Source: DATAXS01 sp036266715
Lineage (GTDB): Bacteria; Patescibacteriota; Minisyncoccia; UBA6257; 2-01-FULL-56-20
Length of the DNA stretch: 33,968 nt
Direction: 5' to 3'
Assembly: GCA_036266715.1 (NCBI GenBank)
Contig: DATAXS010000007.1
Span: forward strand, 1-33,968
Shown here: one piece after another, positions 7,191 to 14,302 of the stretch
Numbering within the stretch: position 1 is the first letter of the stretch
Layout of the letters: the number at the start of each line of letters is the position of its first letter
Made by a program: the position numbers and the translations under genes
Notes under the pieces: model-generated
The model's input: only the letters and a program-made list of their open reading frames with translations
What the model was told of the DNA's origin: nothing
The model's database searches: none

Positions 7191-7196
7191 ATTATA
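7191..7196 (-). promoter_or_regulatory. -10 box for the M13 peptidase gene, leaderless arrangement
   Basis: TATAAT on the minus strand ends 7 nt before the ATG at 7183 and decides that start. Confidence 0.6.
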
Positions 7197-7248
7197 TCGC
7201 GGGGGCGCACCAAACGCCACCTCACTTTCGTATATTTTTGACATACCG

Positions 7249-7254
7249 TATACT
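7249..7254 (+). promoter_or_regulatory. -10 box for the flavin redox operon, leaderless arrangement
   Basis: TATACT ends 6 nt before the ATG at 7261. A TTGACA at 7239-7244 is only 4 nt upstream of this box, too close to be its -35. Confidence 0.5.
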
Positions 7255-7260
7255 TAACCA

Positions 7261-7755
7261 ATGAAAAAATATATCGTGGGTGGTGCTATTGCGGCGGTCG
7301 TGGTTGCATATGTTATTTTTGTGAACGTAGACGACCATGCGGCCGTGACAAGCAGCCAAATGGACAATGCGACGGGGGCTCCCACGAGCACGCCTGCGCC
7401 AGGCGGCGCGGGACCCACGCCAGCGCCTGACGCGTCAACAACTCCGGCATCTACGCCAGCCACAGCGGGCCAATATAAAGATGGCACCTACACCGGGCCC
7501 GTCACGAATGCCTTCTACGGCAACATTCAAGTAGTCGCGACGGTCCAGGGCGGCGTGATCACAAGCGTGGCCGTTCCCGTCTACCCGAACGCACCTGGCC
7601 ACACGACCGACGTGACGAATATGGCCATCCCGACCCTCAAGACCGAGGCGGTCGCGGCACAGAGCGCGAACGTGCAGATAGTCTCCGGCGCCACGCAGGA
7701 CAGCGAGGCCTTCCAGCAATCGCTCGCGGCAGCACTCGCACAGGCAAAGAGCTAG
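7261..7755 (+). CDS. Membrane-anchored FMN-binding domain protein (RnfG/NqrC-like)
   Basis: Proteins of this type carry FMN bound covalently to Thr through ApbE and pass electrons outside the cytoplasm. The 164-residue product has an N-terminal anchor helix (about residues 4-21), a Pro/Ala/Thr-rich spacer (about 35-70), then a compact FMN-binding domain. The domain shows YKDGTYTG, a GGVITSVAVPVYPN strand, and the flavinylation motif SGAT at 142-145, with Thr145 the expected acceptor. It is the first gene of a three-gene operon with the flavin transferase and a membrane reductase, which supports the role. It is shorter than RnfG or NqrC and keeps just one FMN domain. Confidence 0.88.
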   Translation: MKKYIVGGAIAAVVVAYVIFVNVDDHAAVTSSQMDNATGAPTSTPAPGGAGPTPAPDASTTPASTPATAGQYKDGTYTGPVTNAFYGNIQVVATVQGGVITSVAVPVYPNAPGHTTDVTNMAIPTLKTEAVAAQSANVQIVSGATQDSEAFQQSLAAALAQAKS

Positions 7756-7796
7756 CGCACACACGACCGGCAAACCGTAATATAAAACCACGCACG

Positions 7797-8540
7797 ATGA
7801 AAGAAACGCGCGTAACAATGGGCATGCCCGTCACGGTGGAAATTATTGATAGCGCGGCCACCAAAACGGTCATCCAAAAAGTATTTGAATATTTTGCGCG
7901 CATTGACGAGAAATTCAGCACCTACAAGTCAACGAGCGAAATAACCGCGATCAACGAAGGGAAGCTCCCGGAGGAGCAGTGGAGCGAGGAAATGCGGCTC
8001 ATCTTTGCGCTCGCGGAAGAAACGAAGCGCGTCACGGACGGTTATTTTGACATGAAAACGCCGACCGGTGCGTATGACCCGTCGGGACTCGTGAAGGGTT
8101 GGGCGATCTGGAACGCGGCGCAGGTCTTAAAAGAAGAAGGTCTCAAAAATTTCTATGTTGACGCGGGCGGTGACATCCAGCCATCCGGCGTGAACGCCGA
8201 GGGAAAACCTTGGGCGGTCGGCATTAAAAATCCATGGAACGAAGTAGAAAACGTAAAAGTGGTCAATGTGACCTCAGAGGGCGTCGCGACCTCGGGCACA
8301 TACATCCGCGGCCTCCATATTTACAATCCGAAGGCGGGGAATAAACCAGTGAGCGAGATCATGAGCCTGACCGTCGTGGGACCGAACATCTACGAAGCGG
8401 ATCGGTTTGCCACCGCCGCATTCGCCATGGGCCGCGAAGGCATTAATTTCATTGAACGGCTTGACGGATTCGAAGGATACCTTATAGATAAAGATAAAGT
8501 TGCCACCATGACGAGCGGATTTGAGAAATATACCCAATGA
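7797..8540 (+). CDS. apbE: FAD:protein FMN transferase ApbE, without signal peptide
   Basis: ApbE cleaves FAD and attaches FMN to Thr in target proteins; the target is probably the product of the preceding gene. The 247-residue protein has the family pattern: MGMPVTVEI near the N terminus, FDMKTPTGAYDPSGLVKGWA, DAGGDIQPSG, ATSGTY and EADRFATAAFAMG. The usual HxxDP element appears as HIYNPKAG. Most ApbE proteins are exported, but no signal peptide or lipobox is visible here: conserved sequence begins within ten residues of the start. No earlier start fits. The stop overlaps the next start by 4 nt (ATGA), implying translational coupling. Confidence 0.92.
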   Translation: MKETRVTMGMPVTVEIIDSAATKTVIQKVFEYFARIDEKFSTYKSTSEITAINEGKLPEEQWSEEMRLIFALAEETKRVTDGYFDMKTPTGAYDPSGLVKGWAIWNAAQVLKEEGLKNFYVDAGGDIQPSGVNAEGKPWAVGIKNPWNEVENVKVVNVTSEGVATSGTYIRGLHIYNPKAGNKPVSEIMSLTVVGPNIYEADRFATAAFAMGREGINFIERLDGFEGYLIDKDKVATMTSGFEKYTQ

Positions 8541-10108
8541 TCGCCTGGATAGACCGTCAACTGAACAAGATCACGATGTACCGGCTCACGCTCTACGTGC
8601 TCATTGGGCTCGTGGCGTTGGGTGTCGTGTTCAGCGCGGTGCATCTGCTCCCCTATGATCCCATCGCCATGGTTCTTTCGACGCTCGTACTGCTCGTTGC
8701 GTGTGTTGCGATCAATGATCTTTGCGCGTGGATATTCCGCGCGCAGCCGAACGTGGAATCCGCTTACATTACGGCGCTCATTCTCGCACTCATCATCACG
8801 CCCGTGGCGTTTGCGCCGTTCAGCGTGAGCAATTTTCTCTTTCTCATTTGGGCGCCGCTCTTTGCGATGGCGTCAAAATATGTGCTCGCCATAAACAAGA
8901 AACACGTGTTCAACCCGGCGGCAATCGCGGTCGCGGCCACGGGGCTCATCTTGAATGCGTACGCGAGCTGGTGGGTCGGCGGGAACCTCCCGCTTCTTGC
9001 CTTCGTGCTCGTGGGCGGCCTGCTCATCGTGCGGAAGATACGGCGCTTTGATCTCGTGCTCCCGTTCTTCGCGGGCGCGCTTGTTTCGATCTATGCCACC
9101 CAGTCGCTCGCGGACCCGTTCGGCACGCTCGGCAAGATAGTCCTCCACACGCCAATATTTTTCTTTGCGTTCGTGATGCTCGCGGAGCCCGCGACCACGC
9201 CGCCCACGCGGGCGCTCCGCATCGCCTACGGCGCGCTCGTCGGCCTCCTTTACGCGCCCGCCATCCACCTTGGCCCCATTTATTCCATTCCCGAACTCGC
9301 GCTCTGCGTCGGCAACATTTTTTCGTTCGCGGTGAGCCCCCAGGGCAAACAGTCGCTTGTGCTTAAGGAGAAAAAAGAAATGGGGACAAATCTTTACGAC
9401 TTTGCGTTCGTGCCCGCGGCGGGCGCGACCGCCGGGCCATGGATGAGGTTCCGGCCCGGGCAATACATGGAGTGGACGCTCACGCCGGACAGATCCGCAG
9501 CCGCGGCCCGCGCCGTAAAAAACGATGCGCGCGGCAACCGTCGCTACTTCACGATCGCCTCGTCCCCCACCGAACGCGAGCTCCATCTCGGCGTAAAATT
9601 CTATGAACCTTCCAGCAGCTTCAAAAAGCAACTTCTCGCCATGGAACCAGGCGCCCGCATTATGGGCGGTGAGCTCACGGGCGATTTTACCCTGCCCAAC
9701 GATCCGGCAAAGAAACTGGTCTTTATCGCGGGCGGCATCGGCATCACGCCGTTCCGCAGCATGGTAAAATATCTTTCCGATCGCGGCGAAAAACGCGATG
9801 TCGTGCTTTTTTATTCAAACCATACGACCGCGGAAATTTCCTACCGCGAGGTCTTTGACGAAGCCGCGCGCACGGTCGGCCTCAAAACCATTTACGCCGT
9901 GACAGGTCCGGGAGAAAAACTCCCACAGGGCGGTTACCAAGGGCGCATCGACGAAGCGCTTATCGCAAAAACGGTTGAGGATTACCGGGAGCGCACGTTT
10001 TATATTTCCGGCACGCATGCTATGGTGAGTGCCATGGAAGCGGCGCTTCACGGCATTGGTATCCCGCGCGCGCAGATCAAGACCGATTTCTTCCCGGGGT
10101 TTGCATAG
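8537..10108 (+). CDS. Fused NqrB/RnfD-like membrane domain and FAD/NAD(P)H reductase domain
   Basis: The 523-residue protein joins two modules. Residues 1 to about 270 form a multi-helix membrane domain with FNPAAIA (125-131) and MLAEPATTPPTR (214-225), resembling the RnfD/NqrB core; I find no SGAT-type covalent FMN site in it. Residues from about 285 form a ferredoxin-reductase-like module: FRPGQYMEW for FAD, RRYFTIASSPTE (335-346, the RxYS/T flavin motif), GGIGITPFRSM (399-409, NAD(P)H binding), and a C terminus ending FFPGF. No 2Fe-2S cysteines are present, unlike NqrF. The likely path is NAD(P)H to FAD, across the membrane domain to the FMN protein encoded first in the operon. The acceptor is unknown. 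Confidence 0.85.
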   Translation: MIAWIDRQLNKITMYRLTLYVLIGLVALGVVFSAVHLLPYDPIAMVLSTLVLLVACVAINDLCAWIFRAQPNVESAYITALILALIITPVAFAPFSVSNFLFLIWAPLFAMASKYVLAINKKHVFNPAAIAVAATGLILNAYASWWVGGNLPLLAFVLVGGLLIVRKIRRFDLVLPFFAGALVSIYATQSLADPFGTLGKIVLHTPIFFFAFVMLAEPATTPPTRALRIAYGALVGLLYAPAIHLGPIYSIPELALCVGNIFSFAVSPQGKQSLVLKEKKEMGTNLYDFAFVPAAGATAGPWMRFRPGQYMEWTLTPDRSAAAARAVKNDARGNRRYFTIASSPTERELHLGVKFYEPSSSFKKQLLAMEPGARIMGGELTGDFTLPNDPAKKLVFIAGGIGITPFRSMVKYLSDRGEKRDVVLFYSNHTTAEISYREVFDEAARTVGLKTIYAVTGPGEKLPQGGYQGRIDEALIAKTVEDYRERTFYISGTHAMVSAMEAALHGIGIPRAQIKTDFFPGFA

Positions 10109-10301
10109 CGGCTACCACTTCCTGCAATTTCTGTGGCGTAAGTTTTTGGCTTGAATAATTAAGCACTTCAATACCGATCACTTCCCCTTTTTCGTCCACG
10201 TCCACCAAAAATTCCTCATTGTGCACAACGGTCCTGTGCACCTTATTTTCGTTAAATTGTATGTAGGCCGCGTTGGCCTCTTCGTCAATTTTAATGTTCA
10301 T
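10077..10301 (-). CDS. DUF2283 family protein
   Basis: The 74-residue product has the DUF2283 layout: IKIDEEANAAYIQF at the N terminus, then a strand with VDVDEKGEVIGIEVLNYS. The function is not established; the family often pairs with DUF4258 proteins, as here, and a toxin-antitoxin role has been suggested for such pairs. Its first codons overlap the end of the DUF4258 gene by 11 nt, so the two are co-transcribed. Its 3' end overlaps the end of the convergent flavin reductase gene by 32 nt. Confidence 0.8.
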   Translation of the reverse strand: MNIKIDEEANAAYIQFNENKVHRTVVHNEEFLVDVDEKGEVIGIEVLNYSSQKLTPQKLQEVVAAMQTPGRNRS

Positions 10302-10509
10302 AATATAAAGTGATGATTTTGTAATCGAGAAACCCTCTTATATGATAAATCACTATTAAAGTACCTTTCAAGTCTTTATATACGCACTTTCTGAGGCCAC
10401 CCCAAATATCGCTCTTCGCGCCGAAATGGAATGCAGCAGCAACCTCCCGCTTGGTAATGCCGCGCTCAAGCAAGCGACGTTCCGCATGCAGCGTGTAGCG
10501 AATTTTCAT
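10291..10509 (-). CDS. DUF4258 family protein
   Basis: The 72-residue product reads as DUF4258: IRYTLHAERRLLERGITKREV at the N terminus, then a basic middle and VIYHIRGFLDYKIITLYY at the end. This small RelE-like-sized fold is often found beside DUF2283, and a toxin role is a guess. The ATG at 10509 is chosen; a GTG at 10518 would add three residues. A possible promoter is TTGTCA (10565-10560), 18 nt, TTTAAT (10541-10536). Confidence 0.75.
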   Translation of the reverse strand: MKIRYTLHAERRLLERGITKREVAAAFHFGAKSDIWGGLRKCVYKDLKGTLIVIYHIRGFLDYKIITLYYEH

Positions 10510-10570
10510 TCCGTGCACATCCTACCAGAAACATCATTAAATCCCTCTTAAAAAATTCTTGACAATCGGG

Positions 10571-10576
10571 TATGAT
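10571..10576 (+). promoter_or_regulatory. -10 box for the ATP-grasp gene, leaderless arrangement
   Basis: TATGAT ends 8 nt before the ATG at 10585. Confidence 0.55.
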
Positions 10577-10584
10577 TGACCCGT

Positions 10585-11829
10585 ATGACAGACAAAATGT
10601 ATTGCCCCGATTGCGGGCCGGCAACCGTACCGCATTGGGTGGAACGCTGGGGCGTGCGTCTTGATATTGCGGTGCGCTACGCCACAAAACCTTCCGAGCT
10701 CGTCTGGCGCGGCATCAAGCCCGCAATTGCCAAACTTAAATCCGGGAGAATCGCCCCCGCGCTCGCGCGCGGGCTCGCCGCGATGCGCGTGGGCACGGTC
10801 ATTACGGAACCGGACGAAAAGCTGAACTGGCGGAGTCGCGTGCTTTGGGAAGAAGCCTCGCAGCGCGGCATTACCATGAAAGAGTTCCGGTTGTTCGGCA
10901 TCCCACGCGAACTTTTTTTTGCAACCTACGGAAACGATACGGTGGCTTTTGACGGCCTCCCGCGCCCGCGCGCCGCGCACGAAACGTCGCTCGATTGGAT
11001 GGACGACAAGGGAATTATCATTAAAAAATTTCTGAGTGCGGGCATTCCGATGCCAAAAGGAAGGTCATGCACAACCGTGCACCAGGCAGAAATGGTCTTC
11101 AAATCAATGAACGGAGGTTCCGGTTCCCCCGTGATCGTAAAACCGAACCTCGGCTCCCGCAGCCGCCACACGTACGTGCATATTATAGACCTTGAGGCGC
11201 TCCGCCACGCCTTCAAAAAGGCGAAAGAGTTGTCGCCGTACGTGGTCGTGGAAGAAGAATTGGAGGGATTTGTGTTCCGCGTGACGCTCGTGGGCGGCGA
11301 AGTGGCGGGTGTAATGCGCCGGGAACCCCCGCACGTCGTGGGCGACGGGAAGAGCACCATAACACAGCTCGTAGAGCGGGAAAATAAAGATCCCCTCCGC
11401 CATGGACCGATATTTCACGAGCTGGTTTTGAACAAGGAGTCCGTGCAAGAGCTTGCGAAACAAAAGCTCACGCTGGACTCGGTGCCGCAAAAAGGCGCCA
11501 TAGTCGCTCTTCACGAAAAAGTGAGCCGTGCCTATGGCGCTTCCACAACGGAGGTCGCCTCAAAAGATATTCATCCGGACAATCTCGCGCTTTTCAAAAA
11601 AATAGGCACCGTACTCGACGATCCGCTCGTGGGCGTGGATTTTATGGTCAAGGACATCGCACGATCGTGGCGCACACAAAAGTGCGGCGTCATTGAATGC
11701 AACAGTCTGCCGTTCATTGACCTCCATCATTTCCCGCTGAAAGGCGAACCGCGGAATGCCGCAGGCGCGCTCTGGGATATCATTTTCCCAGGCTCCGGAA
11801 CGGGCGTGCACAACACCGCTGTACGCTAG
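10585..11829 (+). CDS. ATP-grasp ligase, cyanophycin synthetase/RimK-like
   Basis: ATP-grasp enzymes join a carboxylate to an amine using ATP. The 414-residue protein has an N-terminal CPDC motif (residues 7-10) of unclear role. The ATP-grasp core follows: PVIVKPNLGSRSR, VVVEEELEGFVFRVTLVGG, the strongly CphA/GshF-like PPHVVGDGKSTITQLVERE, and the C-terminal metal-site segment VGVDFMVKDI...GVIECNS. The substrate cannot be told from sequence; there is no Mur-ligase half as in true cyanophycin synthetase. The ATG at 10585 is preferred over a TTG at 10576 that overlaps the -10 box. The stop shares the palindrome CTAG with the convergent gene. Confidence 0.85.
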   Translation: MTDKMYCPDCGPATVPHWVERWGVRLDIAVRYATKPSELVWRGIKPAIAKLKSGRIAPALARGLAAMRVGTVITEPDEKLNWRSRVLWEEASQRGITMKEFRLFGIPRELFFATYGNDTVAFDGLPRPRAAHETSLDWMDDKGIIIKKFLSAGIPMPKGRSCTTVHQAEMVFKSMNGGSGSPVIVKPNLGSRSRHTYVHIIDLEALRHAFKKAKELSPYVVVEEELEGFVFRVTLVGGEVAGVMRREPPHVVGDGKSTITQLVERENKDPLRHGPIFHELVLNKESVQELAKQKLTLDSVPQKGAIVALHEKVSRAYGASTTEVASKDIHPDNLALFKKIGTVLDDPLVGVDFMVKDIARSWRTQKCGVIECNSLPFIDLHHFPLKGEPRNAAGALWDIIFPGSGTGVHNTAVR

Positions 11830-12293
11830 GAAGCACTGATCCAGTCACCCAAAATATTCAAGAACACTTCTTGGCGCGGTTCCATCCGCGTTTCCTTCCA
11901 GTGCCACACCGGGTGCGCCTCCGGCGTGTATTCGTAGTGGCCGCGCACTTCGCCATCGCGAAAAATGCGCAAATGATATTGCCGCTCAAAATTTTCCAAA
12001 CGGCGCAGGCTCAAAAGCTGGCCGTCATCCTTGAGCGCAATGAAGTGATTGGCGAAACCTTGCACCTCAAGATATTGCAAAAAGTCATCAATGGATTTTC
12101 CCTCGGCAAGCTTTCCTAAAAAATATTCCTGGCGTCCCTCGTGGCGGATCACGCGCGATGCGATCAGTGCGTCACGTGTAAAAAGAAAGGTGGGCGCAAT
12201 ACCTTTCCAAAAATGGAATTTTACGCGGTCAAGGATCGCGTTCGGATACGGGAGAACGGAATCGGGAATAGCATTTGTGATGGCAAGTTCCAT
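11826..12293 (-). CDS. Unknown protein, second copy of a tandem paralogue pair
   Basis: I recognise no named family. The 155-residue product aligns along its length with the adjacent upstream gene: both begin with about 17 residues ending LPYP or LPHP and share RDALL/RDALI, GRQ-F-LG, FL--L--QGF-NHF, and the near-identical YHLRIFRDGEVRGHYEY block followed by TPEAHP, ending in W. No signal peptide or membrane helix is seen. The ATG at 12293 matches the paralogue's start and sits 5 nt after the upstream stop; the longer frame to 12317 starts at TTG inside that gene. The conserved charged and aromatic block suggests a binding or catalytic surface. Confidence 0.8.
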   Translation of the reverse strand: MELAITNAIPDSVLPYPNAILDRVKFHFWKGIAPTFLFTRDALIASRVIRHEGRQEYFLGKLAEGKSIDDFLQYLEVQGFANHFIALKDDGQLLSLRRLENFERQYHLRIFRDGEVRGHYEYTPEAHPVWHWKETRMEPRQEVFLNILGDWISAS

Positions 12294-12298
12294 GCGAT

Positions 12299-12775
12299 CT
12301 ATGACCACTCTATCCAATTCCCGCAGAATTCCTGGAAATCTTCCCGGCGGTCCCGCATGTGGCGATAACCCAAATGTTTTATCGGGTGCGCCTCCGGCGT
12401 GTATTCATAGTGTCCACGTACTTCGCCGTCTTTGAAGATGCGAAGGTGATACTGGAAATGGAATCCGTCCGGTTTCCGCAATCCGGCGAGCTCGCTTTCA
12501 TCCTGCCATGCCACAAAATGGTTCCCGAAACCCTGCGCTTGCAAGTGGCGCAAAAATGCCGGAATATCAATATTTTTCTTTAAGGTTCCCAAGACGAACG
12601 GCTGACGGCCGCTGTTGCGCGGATAGATGATCCCAAGTTCGAGGAGGGCGTCGCGGAGGTCGGTGTAATGGGGGTATACTCTCTGCCAAATGCGATATTT
12701 TATGCGCCCCCACCGGTCTTCCGGGTGAGGGAGCGTGGAATCCTGGATGGACTCCCGGAGAGCGCTTTCGTTCAT
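12299..12775 (-). CDS. Unknown protein, first copy of a tandem paralogue pair
   Basis: The 158-residue product is the paralogue of the gene immediately downstream. It carries the same core (YHLRIFKDGEVRGHYEY then TPEAHP) and ends NWIEWS. Divergence outside the core is considerable, so the duplication is not recent or the copies have specialised. A TATAAT box (12791-12786) ends 10 nt before the ATG with AAGGAAA between, so the transcript would have little or no leader. An intrinsic terminator isolates the pair from the FMN reductase gene upstream. Function unknown. Confidence 0.8.
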   Translation of the reverse strand: MNESALRESIQDSTLPHPEDRWGRIKYRIWQRVYPHYTDLRDALLELGIIYPRNSGRQPFVLGTLKKNIDIPAFLRHLQAQGFGNHFVAWQDESELAGLRKPDGFHFQYHLRIFKDGEVRGHYEYTPEAHPIKHLGYRHMRDRREDFQEFCGNWIEWS

Positions 12776-12785
12776 ACGTTTCCTT

Positions 12786-12791
12786 ATTATA
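12786..12791 (-). promoter_or_regulatory. -10 box for the tandem paralogue operon
   Basis: TATAAT on the minus strand lies 10 nt before the ATG at 12775. Confidence 0.55.
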
Positions 12792-12821
12792 CCAAACCCT
12801 CAAAACCCCCTGCAAACATCA

Positions 12822-12848
12822 AAAAAGGGCCGTTTTCCGGCCCTTTTT
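12822..12848 (-). terminator. Intrinsic terminator after the ArsR-FMN reductase operon
   Basis: AAAAAGGGCCG-N5-CGGCCCTTTTT is a perfect 11-bp stem with flanking A and T tracts, so it can work on both strands. It ends the minus-strand operon at 12876. Confidence 0.9.
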
Positions 12849-12875
12849 GCAGGCTACTGTGCATTTGTGCGGCCA

Positions 12876-13430
12876 CTAGACACCTCTGCGGACTTCCGCA
12901 AGTAATGCCTCCCAGAACTTCGCAATATGCTCCTTAGTCGCCACGTCCGTAAGCACCCCTTGTTCGCTTATTTTCTGGCCGGCGTTGTTCACATAGAGCT
13001 CCGGCTGGCCAAGCACGCGCGCGTTCAAATAGAGCAAAATGTTCTTGAGATGATATTGCGCAAGCGCCGTGCCGATCGCGCCGCCGGACGCCCCGGTCAC
13101 GCCCACAACTTTCCCCGCCCATGCATTATGGCCGTACGGCCTGCTCGTCCAGTCAAGAAAGTTCTTGAGCACGCCCGGAATGGAACGGTTGTATTCCGGC
13201 GTCGCAATGATGGCACCCTGCGCGGCCACTATCTTGTCCTTAAGCGCCTGCGCTTCCTTGGGATAATTTGCCATCTCTACGTCCTGGTCAAAAAGTGGCA
13301 GATTACCCATTTCCAATATTTCAAAGGAAACTTCCGCCGGTGCCAGACCTTTCACCGCGCCAATGAGCGCTTTATTGATCGATGCCTTCCTCAAACTGCC
13401 CGCGATTCCTACAAATTTTATTTTATCCAT
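12876..13430 (-). CDS. NAD(P)H-dependent FMN reductase (ChrR/YieF-like)
   Basis: These flavodoxin-fold enzymes reduce FMN, quinones or metals such as chromate with NAD(P)H. The 184-residue product has GIAGSLRKASINKAL at residues 8-22 (phosphate loop for FMN) and ATPEYNRSIPGVLKNFLDWTSRP at about 76-98, the family signatures. It lies 5 nt downstream of an ArsR-type regulator gene and is surely co-transcribed, so it probably responds to the ligand sensed by that repressor. No Shine-Dalgarno is visible. The protein is cytoplasmic. Confidence 0.92.
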   Translation of the reverse strand: MDKIKFVGIAGSLRKASINKALIGAVKGLAPAEVSFEILEMGNLPLFDQDVEMANYPKEAQALKDKIVAAQGAIIATPEYNRSIPGVLKNFLDWTSRPYGHNAWAGKVVGVTGASGGAIGTALAQYHLKNILLYLNARVLGQPELYVNNAGQKISEQGVLTDVATKEHIAKFWEALLAEVRRGV

Positions 13431-13435
13431 ATTTT

Positions 13436-13735
13436 TTATATTGATTTATTTTTTTGACCTTTCTGCATGCTCACCGACATGCTTTTTAAGAGAAAAAGCA
13501 TATGTTCCGTATTTACCGCATAGAACACCTCCTGCCCGCGCCGCTCGTCCACCACGAGCCCGGACGACTTGAGCGTCTTCAAATGTTGCGAGACCGCCGG
13601 TTGGGAGAGCTTTACGATGCCCACGAGCTCACCCACCGTCTTGCGGCCCTTGATGAGCGCCTCAAGAATGCGGTAGCGCGTGGCGTTGCCAATCCCCTTC
13701 CCGAACTTATTGATCTCGCCGCAGAGGTCTTTCAT
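13436..13735 (-). CDS. ArsR-family winged-helix repressor
   Basis: ArsR/SmtB proteins are dimeric repressors that leave DNA on binding metals or other signals. The 99-residue product has the winged-helix core: NATRYRILEALIKGRKTVGELV, the recognition helix in LSQPAVSQHLKTLKSSGLV and the wing in VDERRGQEVFYAV. The classic metal motif ELCVCDL is absent (position reads TVGELVGIV), and there are no Cys residues near the recognition helix, so an alpha3 metal site is unlikely. Redox sensing by the single N-terminal Cys, or another ligand, is possible. It precedes the FMN reductase gene and has a palindrome in its promoter suited to autoregulation. Confidence 0.9.
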   Translation of the reverse strand: MKDLCGEINKFGKGIGNATRYRILEALIKGRKTVGELVGIVKLSQPAVSQHLKTLKSSGLVVDERRGQEVFYAVNTEHMLFLLKSMSVSMQKGQKNKSI

Positions 13736-13747
13736 GGATTCTTATAG

Positions 13748-13777
13748 GCATATTAGCATATGCTTATATGCTGTCAA
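13748..13777 (-). promoter_or_regulatory. arsR promoter with overlapping palindromic operator
   Basis: On the minus strand TTGACA (13777-13772), 16 nt, TAATAT (13755-13750). A 24-bp palindrome at 13748-13771 (GCATATTAGCAT/ATGCTTATATGC, 11 of 12 pairs matching) covers the spacer and -10. Its size and AT-rich ATA/TAT ends fit ArsR-family operators. Confidence 0.7.
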
Positions 13778-14277
13778 GCGGACGGAATGGCGGACCTGGG
13801 TCGTCTGTTCCTCCTCTCGTATCGGTACTCATGCAGAATCAGCCCGATCAATATCACGTCAAATACCGTGATCGCGATCAGGAAAAACGACGGCGCGTAG
13901 GTGTATTGATAGATCTGGTACGCGGCGAAGGCGGCAAAAACAATCGCGGAGACGGGATATATCCATAGCCAGTCCTTGATAAGGCCCACGATCATAAATG
14001 TTTTTACGATGCCGTGGGAAAGGAAAATAAATGCCCAGATGGCTTGCGGCGTGGCCGTGAAACCGTTAAAACTGTGCACGGCAAGGTTCCATAGCGGGTC
14101 ACGCGGCGATTCGGTCAGTTCGTCGCCCGTGAGCGCAACAGCAACACTGAATAACGTGGCGTAACTGAAGAACAGGAAGAGAACGCCAAGCAAAAGTTCG
14201 CCCACGCTAATGAGCCCCTTGATAATAATCCCTCCCCAAAACACGCGGTGATATGTTTTTTCCGAAACGATGGCCAT
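13774..14277 (-). CDS. DUF2127 family integral membrane protein
   Basis: The 167-residue product has four predicted helices (about residues 14-45, 78-98, 100-124, 126-147) and the DUF2127 hallmarks: FLSHGIVKTFMIVGL and WIYPVSAIVFAAFAAYQIY. Function unknown. The tail RYERRNRRPRS is basic and probably cytoplasmic. It is divergent from a DoxX gene with 25 nt between start codons. Its stop overlaps the arsR -35 box. Confidence 0.85.
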   Translation of the reverse strand: MAIVSEKTYHRVFWGGIIIKGLISVGELLLGVLFLFFSYATLFSVAVALTGDELTESPRDPLWNLAVHSFNGFTATPQAIWAFIFLSHGIVKTFMIVGLIKDWLWIYPVSAIVFAAFAAYQIYQYTYAPSFFLIAITVFDVILIGLILHEYRYERRNRRPRSAIPSA

Positions 14278-14283
14278 TGAACC

Positions 14284-14296
14284 AATATGATATGCT
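14284..14296. promoter_or_regulatory. Back-to-back -10 boxes for DUF2127 and DoxX genes
   Basis: Minus strand CATATT (14289-14284) ends 6 nt before the DUF2127 ATG. Plus strand TATGCT (14291-14296) ends 6 nt before the DoxX ATG. One base separates the boxes, so each -35 would lie near or inside the other gene. Confidence 0.5.
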
Positions 14297-14302
14297 TCTT
14301 AC

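Noticed and set aside
7239..7244. TTGACA as -35 of the flavin operon promoter
   Set aside because: Only 4 nt separate it from the TATACT box; a 17-nt spacing would place the -10 on the start codon.
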